A DNA stretch of 60,000 bases, from contig NC_087078.1 in NCBI RefSeq assembly GCF_026151205.1, positions 13,687,118 to 13,747,117 on the forward strand, read 5' to 3'. Made by a program: the position numbers and the translations under genes. Below the pieces are notes generated by a model, which saw only the letters and a program-made list of their open reading frames with translations, was not told the origin of the DNA and made no database searches. Below are positions 57,801 to 60,000 of the stretch, piece after piece; positions within the stretch are counted from its first letter, which is position 1, and each line of letters starts with the position of its first letter. The stretch comes from Bolinopsis microptera. Its lineage: Eukaryota; Ctenophora; Tentaculata; Lobata; Bolinopsidae.

Positions 57801-58783
57801 TTCGGAGGTCAAAAGGATCGTTCACATATCACGTAAGTTGGAGAGGGTTTGCAAAAGCATCGAATGCTTACTATGCGCTTACTATACGCAATACGCCAGG
57901 GTCATACACATGACACACACATGACTCAATGAGGGGAGGGGGTCTGAAAAACTTAAAATATGGCTAACTTGATAATATGTGAACGGTCCCTAACTAACAA
58001 TAACCTGATTACAACATCCTACATCCTACATTGCATCCTACATCCTACATGCCAATCCTCAACACGGGGAACATTTTTAACAAACTACAAAAAACAAGCA
58101 ACTACAACCATGCTACATGGTGTTGCTTTCAGGGCAACAAATGTAATGAAAACAGCTTCGTTACTAAAAGAGCTGAATTGGTTGATATTTGATAGTTATA
58201 ATCAAGAGTAATAATTATTGTTAATTAAGAATAATTACCAGGTTATTATCATGTAACAAATTATTTACCTATCTGAATATCAGGAAAGGTAGGATCGTCT
58301 GATGCGTCTTTAAAAAACTTGTTAAGTTCACCAGGTAACCCACTGTACACAACCTGTCCTTCAGCTAACACGTACAACTGAGGTGTTACTAAGGTTACTA
58401 GGGTTACTAGAGTTAGTAGGGTTACTATGGTTACTAGGGTTACTAGGGTTACTATGGTTACTAGGGTTACTAGGGTTACTAGGGTTACTATGGTTACTAT
58501 GGTTACTAGGGTTACTAGGGTTACAGTGTTACGTTGAACTAGTAAGTGGTAGTATAACCATGGTGACAGTGGTTAGTGAGTGATTAGCAACTGATTAACG
58601 TCACCATGTAGAGATAGTTACCATGATAAAAGAGTAACATCCTAACTCTGACTCACTTGATCAACGAACTGAAGGGAGGCAGTGCTCGCACCAGACTTTA
58701 GGCACATTACAACTGCTATCTTCTCCTGAGCCAGTATCTTTACCCGTGTCATGTAGAACATCTGATGCTGGATACTCAGGTCA
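51816..58783 (-). CDS. ABCG-type half-transporter, 3' part (12 exons)
   Basis: ATP-driven exporter of the White/ABCG family (NBD then TMD). Exons: 58783-58657, 58377-58269, 55990-55875, 55699-55611, 55427-55276, 55089-54943, 54662-54553, 54364-54232, 53986-53913, 53724-53529, 53323-53223, 51911-51816. All introns are GT-AG and all joins keep frame, giving 482 residues. Order: end of the NBD (DLSIQHQMFYMTR, IAVVMCLKSGAS), LYVLAEGQVVYSGLPGELNK, linker VPYEIEPV, LIYYTFLGVLMGGICFEVG (TM2 region), IYQRERFNRWYSSFSFYLAK and MLAELPVEIIMSVPFASITY (the ABCG ER.....Y...A..L.E.P box), MGHVFGVVIMA, YMPTMVKWAAILSPFHMLFK, a Cys-containing loop SLDPLSCPVPPVNCSKYPPS, and the last helix FAYLFAHLAFLHAAAF. Walker A, LSGG and Walker B must lie beyond 58783; they are not in the window. 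The last two exons form a Cys-containing tail unusual for the family and are the least sure. Confidence 0.85.
54846..54867. repeat. C22 homopolymer in an ABCG intron
   Basis: An uninterrupted run of 22 C. The ABCG pre-mRNA would carry G22 there, which can form a G-quadruplex. Confidence 0.9.
56285..56430. repeat. AT-rich ATGCACAATG / CAATATGCA repeat
   Basis: Irregular head-to-tail words ATGCACAATG, CAATATG and ATTATGCA, about 14 copies, partly self-complementary (TGCAATATGCA; TGCATTATGCA). Lies in the ABCG intron between 56003 and 58268. Confidence 0.8.
56851..57297. repeat. 23-bp minisatellite made of RFX X-box sites
   Basis: About 20 copies of GGTAACCATGGCAACTAATA plus GGT. Most units contain GTAACC-AT-GGCAAC, which satisfies the RFX X-box rule GTNRCC-N(0-3)-RGYAAC. 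Lies in an ABCG intron. Confidence 0.95.
58383..58530. repeat. 9-bp GGTTACTA(G/T)G array filling an ABCG intron
   Basis: About 15 copies of GGTTACTAG / GGTTACTAT. The array begins a few bases from the acceptor of the exon at 58377 and takes up half of the 279-bp intron. Confidence 0.92.
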
Positions 58784-58856
58784 CTGAACATTATCAGTCG
58801 TTAAATTAATAATTATTAAATTGAAAGAATAGTTGGTTCTTTTGCGATAGTCAAAA

Positions 58857-59445
58857 CGCGACAACTAGCGCTGGATGGCGACAACTAGCGCTATCCAGCG
58901 CTAGTTGTCGCCATCCAGCGCTAGTTGTCGCTATCCAGCGCTGGATAACGCTGGCCAGCGCAAAATATATATCTTCGATAATTGTCGCTATCCAGCGCTA
59001 GTTGTCGCCATCCAGCGCTAGTTGTCGCCATCCAGCGCTAGTTGTCGCTATCCAGCGCTAGTTGTCGCTGGCTATGCGACACTGTCGCACGCGATAGTTT
59101 GCGATGGCCAGCGCAACTGGCCATCGCAGAAAACAGTTCGATAACTAGCGCTGGATAGCGACAACTAGCGCTGGATAGCGACAACTAGCGCTGGCCAGCG
59201 CTAAGCGATAGCCAGCGCTGGCCAGCGCTGGCCATCGATATCCAGCGCAAAATTTTTGCGCTATTACTCGTCAGCTAGCGCTGGCCAGCGCTAGCCAGCG
59301 CTAGTTGTCGCTATCCAGCGCTAGCCAGCGCTGGCCAGCGCTAGTTGTCGCTATCCAGCGCTAGCCAGCGCTGGCCAGCGCTAGTTTTCGCTATCCAGCG
59401 CTAGCCAGCGCTAGCCAGCGCTAGCCAGCGCTAGCCAGCGCAATG
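58857..59445. repeat. palindromic AGCGCT satellite
   Basis: Units of 10-20 bp built of AGCGCTGGCC, AGCGCTAGCC and AGCGCTAGTTGTCGCTATCC in both orientations, so that almost every segment is self-complementary. More than 40 AGCGCT sites. Confidence 0.95.
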
Positions 59446-59590
59446 TATCAAAATCATATACTTGCGATATTACTCGGATGATGATTAATCACTTTACACT
59501 CGACTGTCACGTGACTTTTTTAACCCATTCTCTGACTCTAGCTGGTTCTGAACGACTTTTCGAAACCCTGACCCTCTAATCTGATCCCAA

Positions 59591-59611
59591 CCCTAACCCT
59601 AACCCTAACCC
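59591..59611 (-). repeat. interstitial telomere-type repeat
   Basis: About 3.5 perfect copies of CCCTAA (TTAGGG on the other strand), the telomere unit of most animals, between the two AGCGCT arrays. Confidence 0.85.
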
Positions 59612-59894
59612 AATCCTTAACAAAAACATATGCTGAAACCCTAACAATAACGAGAAATTAGACTAACTTCCTTATACGGTCATATCACGTGATCGATACA
59701 TGTACAGTTTTTCGCCAATATCTCGTCAGGAGAGCATTTTAACACTATTATATGTCATGGGCCCATGGGGTTTGATTCGGAATTAGCGTCCGAAAATACA
59801 TCGATTGAAGTTGGTTACAACCATCGGGGGCCCTTTTAGAACAATCTCGAAGAACTACTGTAGAGTGATTTAGCACGCTCGATATTAGTATTAC

Positions 59895-60000
59895 TTGTCA
59901 GCCAGCGCTGGCCAGCGCAATATAGTTGCGATATTACTCGTCAGCTAGCGCTGGCTAGCGCTGGTTAGCGCTGGTTAGCGCTGGCTAGCGCTAGCTGACG
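59895..60000. repeat. second block of the AGCGCT satellite
   Basis: TCAGCTAGCGCTGGCTAGCG-type units continuing past the right edge. The junction word ATTACTCGTCAGCTAGCGCT also occurs at about 59265, so this block copies part of the first. Confidence 0.9.

Noticed and set aside
58383-58583. Leu/Gly-rich plus-strand frame of 66 codons
   Set aside because: Translation of the GGTTACTAG array inside an ABCG intron.
1-60000. CRISPR arrays, attachment sites, bacterial operons, ribosome-binding sites
   Set aside because: The arrays are head-to-tail minisatellites without unique spacers, and the genes have spliceosomal introns; the DNA is eukaryotic.

Overview
The window is nuclear DNA of an intron-rich animal. 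Three multi-exon genes have GT/AG introns whose phases join exactly: an ACTMAP (C19orf54) actin-maturation protease, a basonuclin/disco-type zinc-finger factor and an ABCG half-transporter. A sulfotransferase-2 family enzyme and an LDLa-repeat rhodopsin-type receptor are further animal families. AT-rich DNA, a Penelope-like element with a GIY-YIG domain, hAT and LINE remnants and very many minisatellites fit an invertebrate, possibly an early-branching one. I cannot name the species.

Layout. 1-0.8 kb minisatellite; 2.0-3.1 kb carbohydrate sulfotransferase (minus, one frameshift); 5.0-6.7 kb broken LINE; 7.2-9.7 kb composite minisatellite; 10.05-12.07 kb two-kb TIR element flanked by TTAA; 12.5-13.0 kb small secreted Cys/Lys-rich protein (minus); 13.9-14.35 kb last two exons of an unrecognised membrane protein (plus); 16.46-22.18 kb ACTMAP (plus, five exons), whose third intron holds a 3-kb TIR element with a 152-bp periodic motif; 24.1-28.6 kb basonuclin-like gene (minus, five exons), two introns filled by minisatellites and an E-box dyad on each side; 30-34 kb repeats, a MITE and a possible unrecognised gene; 34.3-38.55 kb LDLa/7TM receptor (minus) with several frame breaks and an array grown out of its 3' end; 39-44 kb nested hAT remnants, foldbacks and hairpins; 44.2-49.5 kb Penelope-like element split by a 3.86-kb foldback element that encodes a FEN/PIN-like plus CXC protein; 51.8-58.8 kb ABCG half-transporter (minus, 12 exons seen, 5' end outside the window); 56.85-60 kb arrays, including one built of RFX X-box sites and one of AGCGCT palindromes.

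The host genes do not form a pathway. What stands out is the accessory DNA. The 3.86-kb element has a 3-bp duplication (TAC), and removing it restores the Penelope reading frame exactly. It carries its own 3' end twice in inverted orientation, so the intact copy of its C-terminus lies on the strand opposite to its gene. I found the multi-exon genes by reading splice sites and phases by eye, with no alignment tool. Exon joins are therefore inferences, though each CDS length and phase closes.
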